From Desulfoluna sp. (GTDB lineage: Bacteria; Desulfobacterota; Desulfobacteria; Desulfobacterales; Desulfolunaceae): DNA of 64,000 bases. Where the stretch lies: NCBI RefSeq assembly GCF_030145185.1, contig NZ_JAQYWB010000015.1:1-64000 (forward strand), given 5' to 3'. Made by a program: the position numbers and the translations under genes. The notes under the pieces are model-generated. The model had not been told where the DNA came from, made no database searches, and was given only the letters and a program-made list of their open reading frames with translations. Below are positions 7,537 to 16,342 of the stretch, in pieces (the first letter of the stretch is position 1; every line of letters begins with the position of its first letter).

Positions 7537-9261
7537 TTACATCAGGTTTTTTCCGTCCTGCAATTTTTGAGCGAGGGTATCGTCCAGGGCTGTCATGCCA
7601 CCAAGATCTGAACCGGTCGCCGAGAATGCGGAGCCGGTTTTTTCTTTGATGGCGGCCTGAAGCCCTTTCCCAAATTCAACAGAGAGCTCTTGGGTGGCGT
7701 TTTTAAGGGCCTTTTTCAGGATGGTATCGAGATCGGACGAGATCGAGAGGTCGTAGTCGTCCAGGGGGCCGCTTGCAGACCCCTGGATGGAGAAGGCCTT
7801 CACCTCTTTCAGGGAGCGGCTGAGGGCCTGCTGGAGTTTGCCCTGGTCGGTGGATGTGGCAAAACGCACCTGGGTTAATTTTGCGGTGAGGTCGGCGTCG
7901 AGGGTGGTTCCTCCGGAGATGTCCGCTTTGCCGGTGACGGCAGCTGAGGCACCCTGCATGCGCAGAGAGTCTTCAGAACCCACGGGTTTGATGCCGATGC
8001 CGGTACCCGAAAAGGTGAATCGGTCGCCCGCGGTTTTGGGGCTGACCCGGTCCAGGATGGCCGTCAGAGCCACCGAATCGATCCCTTTGAGTTTTTTGCC
8101 CGAAAGGGTCAAGGCCATGGGGCGCCCCACCAGGGGTTGCTGGGCGGTGACGTTTTTAAGGGTCCCGGCGAGGATGCCTGCGGGAATTTCCACTTCAAGC
8201 GATCCGTTTGAGATGAGAAAGTCCGGCAGGGGCCGTTTTTCCGTGAAGGCTATGTCGATCCCTTTTCCCCGGATGCGCTTGACCTCGGCCTCTTCTTTTG
8301 TCTCCGTTGCGGGCGCGTTCTTGTCCGTCTTCTTTTTTTCTAACATCGGCTGAATCTTTTTGTACCACTTGACTGCGGTCGCCACTTTGCCTTTGAAGGC
8401 ATCTCCGAAGAGAAGGGAGGTGACGTTGTCGAGGCCCGTGGCGGAAGGTCCGTATTTTTTCTCAAGCCGATCGTAGTCCGCTCTGGCCAGGGACGGCAGG
8501 GCCTTTACTCGTGTCTTAAGGGTTTGGATATCCGTCTCGAGATCTTTTTTAACGGTTTTTATGGTGCCCAGGTCCTGCTCAATTTCATCCGTGATTTTTT
8601 TGAGGTCCGAGGCCTTGCTTAAGAGTGCCTTCCACCCTGATTTTCCGCTTTTCAGAGCTTTAATGCGGTCTTCGTAGGCCTTGAAGTGGGCCTCATCGGG
8701 CAGGGCGGCGATGCGTTCTTTATATTTTGTTTCCAGTTGCTTGATGTCGGTCTGAATTTTTTTTGCCTCTTCCAGGCTGGCGAGGGGCTCCTGTTCCAGA
8801 ATTTTTCTCGGATCTTTCATATCCAGGGAGGGCAGTGAGAAGGTTTTTCCGTCTTTTTCCCCAGGCTTAAGGGGCGGGGTGGCTTTCTCTTTGCCGGCCA
8901 CAGCGCCGGAGCGGCTCCGCTCGGTATCGAAGCGGATGCCCGTGGCGGACATTTCGGGAAGAATCCATTTTCGAAAGAAGAGGGGGGCCGTCTCAATGGA
9001 GAGGGCAATGCGCCGGGCTTCTACGGCGTTTCGCATGGGAGCGTCCGGGTTGGTGACGGCCAGCCCGGTGAGGGAGAGCCCGGCCGGGAAGAAGCTGAGG
9101 TCGGCGTCGGCCAGCTCGACCCGGGCTCCGACGATGAGGGTGCCGGTGGTCTCAATGGCTTTTTTCACGAGGCGGTCGGCGAAAAGAAAGGTGAAGAGAA
9201 CCAGAACGGCTGTGATGACCGCAAAGGCAGCGACACCCTTGATACGAATCCATTTTTTCAT
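7537..9261 (-). CDS. TIGR03545-family AsmA-like envelope protein
   Basis: A 574-residue protein with one N-terminal membrane anchor (residues about 9-30), an AsmA-like start (VGARVELADADLSFFPAGLSLTGLAVTNP near 43-72, including the typical LTGLxVTNP beta segment), a charged coiled-coil middle (about 150-270, KKIQTDIKQLE and similar) and a C-terminal beta-rich part resembling AsmA/DUF748 lipid-transport bridges. It matches my memory of the TIGR03545 family, which is found beside a TIGR03546 gene, as here. It is probably inner-membrane anchored and reaches into the periplasm. The function is not established; AsmA-like proteins move or organise lipids between membranes. Its ATG follows AAAGGAG, 16 bases after the upstream gene's stop. 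Confidence 0.82.
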   Translation of the reverse strand: MKKWIRIKGVAAFAVITAVLVLFTFLFADRLVKKAIETTGTLIVGARVELADADLSFFPAGLSLTGLAVTNPDAPMRNAVEARRIALSIETAPLFFRKWILPEMSATGIRFDTERSRSGAVAGKEKATPPLKPGEKDGKTFSLPSLDMKDPRKILEQEPLASLEEAKKIQTDIKQLETKYKERIAALPDEAHFKAYEDRIKALKSGKSGWKALLSKASDLKKITDEIEQDLGTIKTVKKDLETDIQTLKTRVKALPSLARADYDRLEKKYGPSATGLDNVTSLLFGDAFKGKVATAVKWYKKIQPMLEKKKTDKNAPATETKEEAEVKRIRGKGIDIAFTEKRPLPDFLISNGSLEVEIPAGILAGTLKNVTAQQPLVGRPMALTLSGKKLKGIDSVALTAILDRVSPKTAGDRFTFSGTGIGIKPVGSEDSLRMQGASAAVTGKADISGGTTLDADLTAKLTQVRFATSTDQGKLQQALSRSLKEVKAFSIQGSASGPLDDYDLSISSDLDTILKKALKNATQELSVEFGKGLQAAIKEKTGSAFSATGSDLGGMTALDDTLAQKLQDGKNLM

Positions 9262-9277
9262 GGGAAGCTCCTTTGGA

Positions 9278-9781
9278 TCAGGCCAGGGCCTTGTAGACGT
9301 CGTAAATTTTGGATGCCTTGAAAATCTTCATCAGGCGGCTCTTGTCGACCCAGGCGAGAAGGTGGGTCCGATAGCCGGCGATGAGTCGGTTGGTTACCAG
9401 AAAGAGGGGGACAAAGAGCACCAGGGCCGTAAGAAGGCTTCCCATGACCACGGTGTTGTTGAACCGGGCCAGGCGGAAGAGGGAGAGGTTGTACAAGCTT
9501 GTCCAGAGCCCTTCCAGGGAGGGCAGGGTCAAAATCCAGTGGCCCAGGCCATGGAAGAGGGGGTCTATCAGCCAGGCGATGCCGGAAAAGATCGCCCACC
9601 CGAGAAGGCAGGCGGAAAGGTTCACCCGGACGACGCAAATAATAAATAGGATGATGAGGTTATGCAGGGAAAAGAGCGGCGTGAACCCCAGCACCATGGC
9701 GAGGCAAAGGGCCAGGCTGATCTGGGCTGGTTCCGCCTCGGAATTTAACAGTTTTAAGAGATTGGCAACCAGCTGGATCAT
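9278..9781 (-). CDS. TIGR03546-family (DUF2062-like) membrane protein
   Basis: A 167-residue membrane protein with hydrophobic segments at about residues 22-50, 58-72, 105-128. The start (ISLALCLAMVLGFTPLFSLHNLIILFII) has the G-x-x-P-x-x-x-x-H/x-N pattern of DUF2062-like proteins. It is translated just ahead of the TIGR03545 gene with a gap of 16 bases, so the two form an operon and probably a complex. That pairing is the main clue to identity. The function is unknown; a part in envelope lipid organisation is inferred from the AsmA-like partner. Confidence 0.82.
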   Translation of the reverse strand: MIQLVANLLKLLNSEAEPAQISLALCLAMVLGFTPLFSLHNLIILFIICVVRVNLSACLLGWAIFSGIAWLIDPLFHGLGHWILTLPSLEGLWTSLYNLSLFRLARFNNTVVMGSLLTALVLFVPLFLVTNRLIAGYRTHLLAWVDKSRLMKIFKASKIYDVYKALA

Positions 9782-9986
9782 GGGGCCTCCTTGGGATTGA
9801 AACGAAAGTATATAGATAATATCATTGGATTTTCGCAGCTTCTAAGTGGCAGGCTTTCGACTATGCATATATTTTAAATAGATTAGGTGGGGTATGTCGC
9901 AGTGTCAAGCTGAAATCAATGGTGTGGGAGACCCCTGGCGTGCGGCGAACAGGGCCGCGTCTTGCCCCATGCGTTTCGGTGTTGAC

Positions 9987-10052
9987 GGTGTCGCCGGAGC
10001 GTCGGGGCGAATCTGCGTATGCAGAGGCGTTCGCCCCATGAGTCGCGACACC
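9987..10052. repeat. 66-bp nested dyad in intergenic region
   Basis: Three nested inverted repeats share one centre: GGTGTCGC (9987-9994) with GCGACACC (10045-10052), GGGGCGAA (10004-10011) with TTCGCCCC (10030-10037), and CTGC-GTAT-GCAG inside. It lies in the 330-bp gap between the TIGR03546 gene and the lipoprotein gene, both on the minus strand. No T-run follows on either strand, so it is not a simple terminator. Confidence 0.7.
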
Positions 10053-10110
10053 CGGCGTGCGTTCTCCCCTGGATTTCGGGAGGAAGTCTCGCTGCCGGGG
10101 GCATGCTTTT

Positions 10111-10773
10111 TTAATCCAGAGAGGGGAACATGTCGTATTCACCGCTCTTTTTTTTGAGGACGGCATCGGTTCGGTCGAGGATTTTTTTTACCAGGGTTTT
10201 TGAGGTCCGTTCGGCAAATCGGATGCCGTTGCAGTCGCATGGGGAGAGCATGTCGCCTTTGAGCCCCGAACTGCGGGTGATGGCACCCTGCCAGAGGATC
10301 TCACCGGTTTCGATATGAATCGCCTTGACCGAATAACTTATCGTGGTGCAGGAGATGGCCTTCATTTTTCCCTTCACACGTTCGTATTTTGCCTTTTTAA
10401 AGTCCCGGACCCTGCCGAGGATGATGACATGGGCGTGGGTCTTCTGGCCGATCTCTTTGAGCTTTGTGTCGTCTGCGTGGCCCATGTAAGTAAATTCCAT
10501 CTCGCGTAAAACCCTCTCAATATCGCTCCGTTCCACGATCGTGTATCCGGATTTCATAAAGGCGGCTTCAAAGGCGTCGGTGACCACTTCGGAGACATTA
10601 AAACTGAAATTGTCCCGCGCGGCCGAACGTTTGTCGGCAAAGGGGAGGATGGCGAAGTGGTCATGCTCGAGTTCGGATAGCTGTGGGCTCAGCTCCACGT
10701 TCTGTGAGGGCTGGAGAATCGCGCATCCGGTGAGGAGCAGGAGGGCGGCAAGGGAGACAATGGATTTTTTCAT
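10111..10773 (-). CDS. CsgG/GNA1162-like lipoprotein
   Basis: A 220-residue lipoprotein: signal peptide with the lipobox LLTGC at residues 13-17, so the mature protein would be lipid-anchored at Cys17. The mature part starts with a strand HFAILPFADKRS, followed by VSEVVTDAFEAAFMKSGYTIVERSDIERVLREMEF, a pattern shared by CsgG, LpoB-like and GNA1162 proteins in which a nucleotide-binding-like fold builds periplasmic rings or outer-membrane partners. A CDCNG pair of cysteines near residue 179 and one near 143 could form disulfides. An AGGAA precedes the ATG. It is a single gene; no curli or TPR partner lies beside it. The family-level call is fair, the function unknown. Confidence 0.72.
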   Translation of the reverse strand: MKKSIVSLAALLLLTGCAILQPSQNVELSPQLSELEHDHFAILPFADKRSAARDNFSFNVSEVVTDAFEAAFMKSGYTIVERSDIERVLREMEFTYMGHADDTKLKEIGQKTHAHVIILGRVRDFKKAKYERVKGKMKAISCTTISYSVKAIHIETGEILWQGAITRSSGLKGDMLSPCDCNGIRFAERTSKTLVKKILDRTDAVLKKKSGEYDMFPSLD

Positions 10774-10952
10774 GGCAATTTCCTGTGACCGGTGAGAGGT
10801 GTGAATACCTGGGCTCTGGGTGCCATCATTGGGTGTGTTACAAGTGACTTATATCCTATGGGGGCGCTGGGAGCAAGAGGGCTTGAGAGGGATCAGGGGT
10901 TTTCTTTTGGAATGAAGAGAATTAAAATAGGCACCCTGATCACATTTTTTAA

Positions 10953-11990
<1,038 letters not shown>

Positions 11991-12032
11991 CCTCTGGCAG
12001 TGGGGGGGGCAACACTCCCTATATAAAAATGC

Positions 12033-12285
12033 CTAACCCGGATATTTCATGAGAAAACAATCAGGGCTAAGGAATAATATATAATTACAATTCTTTGCGG
12101 TAATATTTTCAGTTGTTTCACAAATGCAAAATGTAATCCACGGTATTCTGTCTCATTTTCTCTCCCTTCGGGCGAGCCGGGTGCACTCATCTGCCGCGTT
12201 ATCAAAGCTTTGAGGTAAACCACTACATCTTCAGCTCTGATGCCTTGCATATGAGCGCACCCAACTCGTGAAATATCCGGGCTAA
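12033..12285 (+). repeat. 252-bp inverted-end element, copy B (complete)
   Basis: Bounded by TAACCCGGATATTTCATGAG on the left and CTCGTGAAATATCCGGGCTAA on the right, which are imperfect inverted repeats of about 20 bp. Inside are CTTCGGGCGAGCC and GAGGTAAACCACTACATCT, shared with copy C. There is no reading frame with transposase motifs. It lies 42 bp after the adenine deaminase stop codon. Such ends suggest mobilisation in trans by a related IS; I cannot name the family from sequence alone. Confidence 0.88.
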
Positions 12286-12825
12286 TGTAGTGAGCTCCGA
12301 ATGTACGTTGTTTCTTGTTTTTTTGAGACAACGTGCATTCGCCTTTGATGTGGCTAAATGGTTGGGTTCAATTTCGGCTGAAATTGCATGGTGAAATATC
12401 GTTTCATGCTGTTTTTGTCGACGGTTATATGTCAAAACAGTTTACATCGATATCTTATTGTTTTATATGTATAAAAATATATAAATTTTGAGATACGACT
12501 CCTCTCCTCTCCTCTCCTCTTTCAAGCCAGCATTTTTTGGCGACGTCAGATCGCCGACTTCGAACCTCGTCGCATAGAGACAGACTGCCCGATAATTCTT
12601 CGTGTGAATAAATCCTGAAAATATCTTCAAAGCCTCCCTTGTGAGTTTCTATAGGTGGGGACTTCCTCTTCTTTGCTTATGGCTGATGCTCCGCATTATC
12701 CATTGCAGGCTAAAGGGTGATAACAGAGACGATGCGCCAGACCATATTCGAAGCTAAACAACCATTTTATTAAGGCCTTTTTCGCTTGTATTGAAAGCCT
12801 TTAGTTCGTGCGAACTAAAGAACCC
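12286..12825. other. A/T-rich stretch between element copies B and C
   Basis: No gene is recognised. It holds a near-perfect stem at 12299-12333 (ATGTACGTTGT with ACAACGTGCAT), a CTCCT tandem repeat at about 12499-12522, and a 9-bp perfect hairpin TTTAGTTCG-TG-CGAACTAAA at 12800-12819. Its base composition is clearly richer in A/T than the neighbouring genes, which fits acquired or non-coding DNA. Confidence 0.55.
12499..12522 (+). repeat. CTCCT pentamer tandem repeat
   Basis: About four to five head-to-tail copies of CTCCT. It lies outside any recognised gene, so length changes would have no evident coding effect. Confidence 0.75.
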
Positions 12826-13077
12826 TAACCCGGATATTTCATGAGAAAACTGTTGATTCAGGTTAATGAGAATTTATTACCGTTGGTTGCGTAAGAAAAT
12901 ACAGACATTTCAAAAATACAAAATGTAATTCACCGTTTTCTGCTCGCTTTTCTCACCCTTCGGGCGAGCCGAGTGCACCCATCTTCAGCGTTATCAGAGC
13001 TTTGAGGTAAACCACTACATCTGCAGCGCTGATGCCTTGAATATGGATGCACTTAACTCGTGAAATATCCGGGCTAA
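12826..13077 (+). repeat. 252-bp inverted-end element, copy C (complete)
   Basis: Same length, ends and internal blocks as copy B, in the same orientation (left end TAACCCGGATATTTCATGAG, right end CTCGTGAAATATCCGGGCTAA). The internal A/T part differs more (for instance in the 60 bp after the left end), so B and C are not a fresh duplication. It stops 28 bp before the PEP-CTERM gene start at 13106, so it supplies all of the sequence just upstream of that gene. Confidence 0.88.
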
Positions 13078-13105
13078 AAAAGTTAACATCAGAGGAGACA
13101 GTAAA

Positions 13106-13693
13106 ATGAAGAAAAAATTATTTGTCAGTTTGGTGTGGGTATTACTTTTATGTGTGTCACGGAGTGCCGATGCGACTCCCGTTCGCTATGATGTTTGTGG
13201 TAAGGCGAGCCTATGCAGCGAAGCGCCTGGTGGCGTATTAGCTTGTGCAATGAGCGGATACTTATTCATTGATGATGTTATGAACGTAGAAGATAACTAT
13301 GAAATTTATTATATTAATCAATTCGAAATTGAACTGGGTGAGTATTCTTTTTACGGTGACTCGGGAAGTATCAAACGTAGTGAGCATGATGACTATTTAT
13401 CCCTTGACGGTCAGGGTGATTGGACCCATTGGGGGTTTGATAACTGTTGTAATCATGTCGGGGCAGGCTTGCCTGATATAATGAAGTACAAAGGAGATTA
13501 TGGCCATCAATGCTCACAGGACCTTGATGGCTTTCATATCGGCGGGGACAGTTTGTGTATGAAGCTGACGCGGTCTCAAGCCCCCGTTCCAGAACCATCC
13601 ACGGTGTTTTTGTTTTGTACAGGATTTTTGGCAATCTTCGGTCATCGGTTCAAACGTAAAAAAAGAGAATATCCATTTGTCGTGATTGATTGA
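13106..13693 (+). CDS. PEP-CTERM sorting-domain protein
   Basis: A 195-residue exported protein: signal peptide (residues 1-23, cleavage likely after SADA) and a C-terminal PEP-CTERM tail, VPEPSTVFLFCTGFLAIFG, followed by the basic cluster HRFKRKKRE. That tail is recognised by EpsH/XrtA-type exosortase and removed, typically in bacteria that make exopolysaccharide. The mature part is acidic, tyrosine-rich and has about nine cysteines, including a CC pair near residue 114. The Cys-rich core may be disulfide-stabilised; I do not recognise it. No exosortase is in this window. Composition and setting (between element copy C and a pseudogene fragment) suggest an accessory gene. Confidence 0.85.
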   Translation: MKKKLFVSLVWVLLLCVSRSADATPVRYDVCGKASLCSEAPGGVLACAMSGYLFIDDVMNVEDNYEIYYINQFEIELGEYSFYGDSGSIKRSEHDDYLSLDGQGDWTHWGFDNCCNHVGAGLPDIMKYKGDYGHQCSQDLDGFHIGGDSLCMKLTRSQAPVPEPSTVFLFCTGFLAIFGHRFKRKKREYPFVVID

Positions 13694-13796
13694 ATGGTCA
13701 GGGTAAAACTTGGTTTTTTCAATTTATGGGGCATTTTTTGAAGAGATTGAAACGCCTCAAGTCCGAGGGGGGCAGCCCCCTGCCGACCTTCTCTAA

Positions 13797-14336
<540 letters not shown>

Positions 14337-14361
14337 GCCTTCTATGGTAATGTTCAAAAAA

Positions 14362-14440
14362 GGTAACTATTCAGCTCATGCCTCCGGCGGCCCTGCTGGG
14401 GGCTAAACTTCTGAAAAGTTTAATAAACAGGTTTTAATAA
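14362..14440 (+). repeat. modular intergenic repeat (P + hairpin form)
   Basis: Contains GGTAACTATTCAGCTCATG, then CCTCCGGCGGCCCTGCTGG and the pair AAACTTCTGAAAAGTTT, the same order as at 1471-1560. Confidence 0.78.
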
Positions 14441-14586
14441 ATAATCCCAGATTTACACTGAATCAAAGGCCGATACGCTTCGTTCCACATTTCTTGGGGC
14501 CAATCACATCCGCCATTGATTCGAGAATGAGGTTAAAGCACGGATCGCCCCTGCTTGCCCTTTTTATCCCCAGATTATTTTTCATG

Positions 14587-14632
14587 ACCCCGTTGGACGC
14601 GCGAAGGCGTCCCGCGGGGTTTTTTCTTTTTT
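14587..14632 (+). terminator. rho-independent terminator
   Basis: A two-part stem, ACCCCG..GGACGC paired with GCGTCC..CGGGGT around a GCGAAG loop (14587-14620), is followed by a run of T with a single C. No recognised gene ends just upstream, so it may close the pseudogene transcript or an unrecognised small RNA in 14440-14586. Confidence 0.75.
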
Positions 14633-14731
14633 AAGGACGGTATCCCCCTGAAAGAGCAAGTCCAGGGGGCTTTGGGTGGACGTGTGTGGAGTTCTGATGT
14701 CAAGAAAAGTTAGGCACCCCTAAAAATGTCC

Positions 14732-14760
14732 TTGAATCAAAATATTATTTGGGTTAAATA
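14732..14760 (+). promoter_or_regulatory. possible promoter for the iron transporter operon
   Basis: TTGAAT and TAAATA hexamers with 17-base spacing lie after the terminator at 14587-14632 and about 225 bp before the binding-protein start. I see no clear Fur box (no inverted GATAAT/ATTATC pair). The match is partial and the call is tentative. Confidence 0.3.
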
Positions 14761-14985
14761 GTTCCCCTCTGCGGAACAGCAGGCGGGCCACGGGGAGTCC
14801 CCGAGCCTGGAAATGAGGATGGCCTCTCAGGATGGGGCCGGTTGTTTATTTAAGGGGGGAAGGCGGCGTGGCGAGACCCTGCCGACGGCAGACCGAGGAT
14901 CCACCGGTCGGTCCGGGAATTCCCTGAAGATGATGGATTGATGGATTGAACGGCTGGCCTGGCCAGTTTATTTGTTGGAGGAATG

Positions 14986-15987
14986 ATGAAGATTATACTC
15001 AGCGCTCTTTGCGCCGTTATGGTGACCTTGACCGGCCTGTCCCAGGCCTTTTCTGAAGAACTCGTCGTCTATTCGGCGCGAAAAGAACACCTGATCAAGC
15101 CCTTGTTTGATGCCTACGAGAAGAAGACCGGCGTGACGATTAAGTACATCACCGGCAAGGCGCCGGTTTTGCTGGAGCGCCTCAAATCCGAAGGGGCTCA
15201 GACCCCTGCTGACCTTCTTATGACCGTGGACGCCGGCAACCTCTGGCACGCTGCCCGTGAAGGCGTGCTCCAGCCCGTCTCCTCCAGCGTTTTGGCGGCC
15301 AATATCCCGGCAAGTTTGAGGGACCCGGAAAACCGATGGTTTGGCCTCTCGAGGCGTGCCAGGACCCTTGTCTACAGCACCGAACGCGTCTCCCCCTCGG
15401 AGCTGAGCTCCTACGAAAACCTTGCTGATCCTGCCTGGAAAGGGCGCTTGGCCTTGAGGACCTCCAAGAAGGTCTACAATCAGTCTCTGGTGGCGATGCT
15501 GATTGCCGAACACGGCGAGACAAAGACCGAAGCGATCATAAAGGGGTGGGTGAGCAACCTGGCCGCGCCTCCCTTCTCCAGCGACACCAAAGCCCTTGAA
15601 GCCATTATCGCCGGGCAGGGCGACGTGGCCGTGGTGAACACCTATTATTTTGGCCGCCTCCAGAAGAAGACCCCCGGTCTGCCCCTGGCTATCTTCTGGC
15701 CCAACCAGAGCACGGGTGGTGTCCACGTCAACGTCTCCGGTGCGGGCGTGACGGCCCATTCAAAGCACCCCGACGCGGCCAAAGCCCTCCTCGAGTGGCT
15801 CTCAGGTCCTGAAGCCCAGAATCTCTTTGCCGACGCCAACATGGAGTACCCCGTGAACCCCTCCGTAAAACCCCACGACTTCGTGGCGGCCTGGGGCGAG
15901 TTCAAAGGCTCGGATCTCGGTCTTGAAAAAGCCGGTGAACTCCAGTCCGACGCCATCAGACTCATGGATCGCGCCGGCTATAAATAA
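14986..15987 (+). CDS. fbpA: ferric iron ABC transporter, periplasmic binding protein
   Basis: A protein of about 333 residues with a signal peptide (residues about 1-24, cleaved after SQA-FSEE) and the class-II iron-binding fold of FbpA/FutA: ELVVYSARKEHLIKPLFDAYEKKTG at the mature start, TPADLLMTVDAGNL, and a VVNTYYFGRL segment whose tyrosine pair (near 222-223) is the usual iron-phenolate ligand pair. It should capture Fe3+ in the periplasm for the permease and ATPase that follow. The second of two tandem ATGs (14986) is better spaced from GGAGG than the first (14983). A 355-bp gap holding two repeat copies separates it from the permease gene. Confidence 0.88.
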   Translation: MKIILSALCAVMVTLTGLSQAFSEELVVYSARKEHLIKPLFDAYEKKTGVTIKYITGKAPVLLERLKSEGAQTPADLLMTVDAGNLWHAAREGVLQPVSSSVLAANIPASLRDPENRWFGLSRRARTLVYSTERVSPSELSSYENLADPAWKGRLALRTSKKVYNQSLVAMLIAEHGETKTEAIIKGWVSNLAAPPFSSDTKALEAIIAGQGDVAVVNTYYFGRLQKKTPGLPLAIFWPNQSTGGVHVNVSGAGVTAHSKHPDAAKALLEWLSGPEAQNLFADANMEYPVNPSVKPHDFVAAWGEFKGSDLGLEKAGELQSDAIRLMDRAGYK

Positions 15988-16009
15988 AAGGCACAGGCAG
16001 AGATAAAAA

Positions 16010-16335
16010 GCAGCCTCCGGCGGCAAGGTGGCGCCACCTTGAAAGCGGGTTTGCGAATGCGCATCGGGTCTCGGAAATTTGGATTGAAATGCGTTCGCAT
16101 TCGCGTGAAACCTGAGGGCAGGCGATGTGCGCCACAAGCGCAAGATCTGCGGGTCATTCGCGTTCAATCCAGAGGGTGACTGTAACCGGAATAACTCCGG
16201 CGGCGGGGTGTGCCCCCTCGAAAGCGGGTTTGCGAATGCGCATCGGGTCTCATAAATTTGGACCGAAATGCGTCCGTATTCGCGTGAAACGTGAGAGCAA
16301 GCTCGCTGGGGGCTTCTTTAAGCATGCAGTGCAAG
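16010..16335 (+). repeat. compound modular repeat between iron-transporter genes
   Basis: Two units in direct orientation. Each has a CTCCGGCGGC hairpin start, AAAGCGGGTTTGCGAATGCG, CATCGGGTCTC, a short spacer and ATTCGCGTGAAAC. The first begins at about 16012 and the second at about 16193. The arms GCGAATGCG and CGCATTCGC are inverted repeats of each other, so each unit can fold back. The same two-unit design, with the joint GTAACCGGAATAACTCCGG shared, is at 34079-34345. Confidence 0.82.
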
Positions 16336-16342
16336 GAATTTC

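Noticed and set aside
12047-12331. 94-residue frame in element copy B as a transposase
   Set aside because: No catalytic motif, no match to a known transposase, and the frame is not kept in copy C.
14640-14985. Fur box ahead of the iron-transporter operon
   Set aside because: I looked for inverted GATAAT/ATTATC hexamers and found no convincing match, so iron control is not claimed from sequence.
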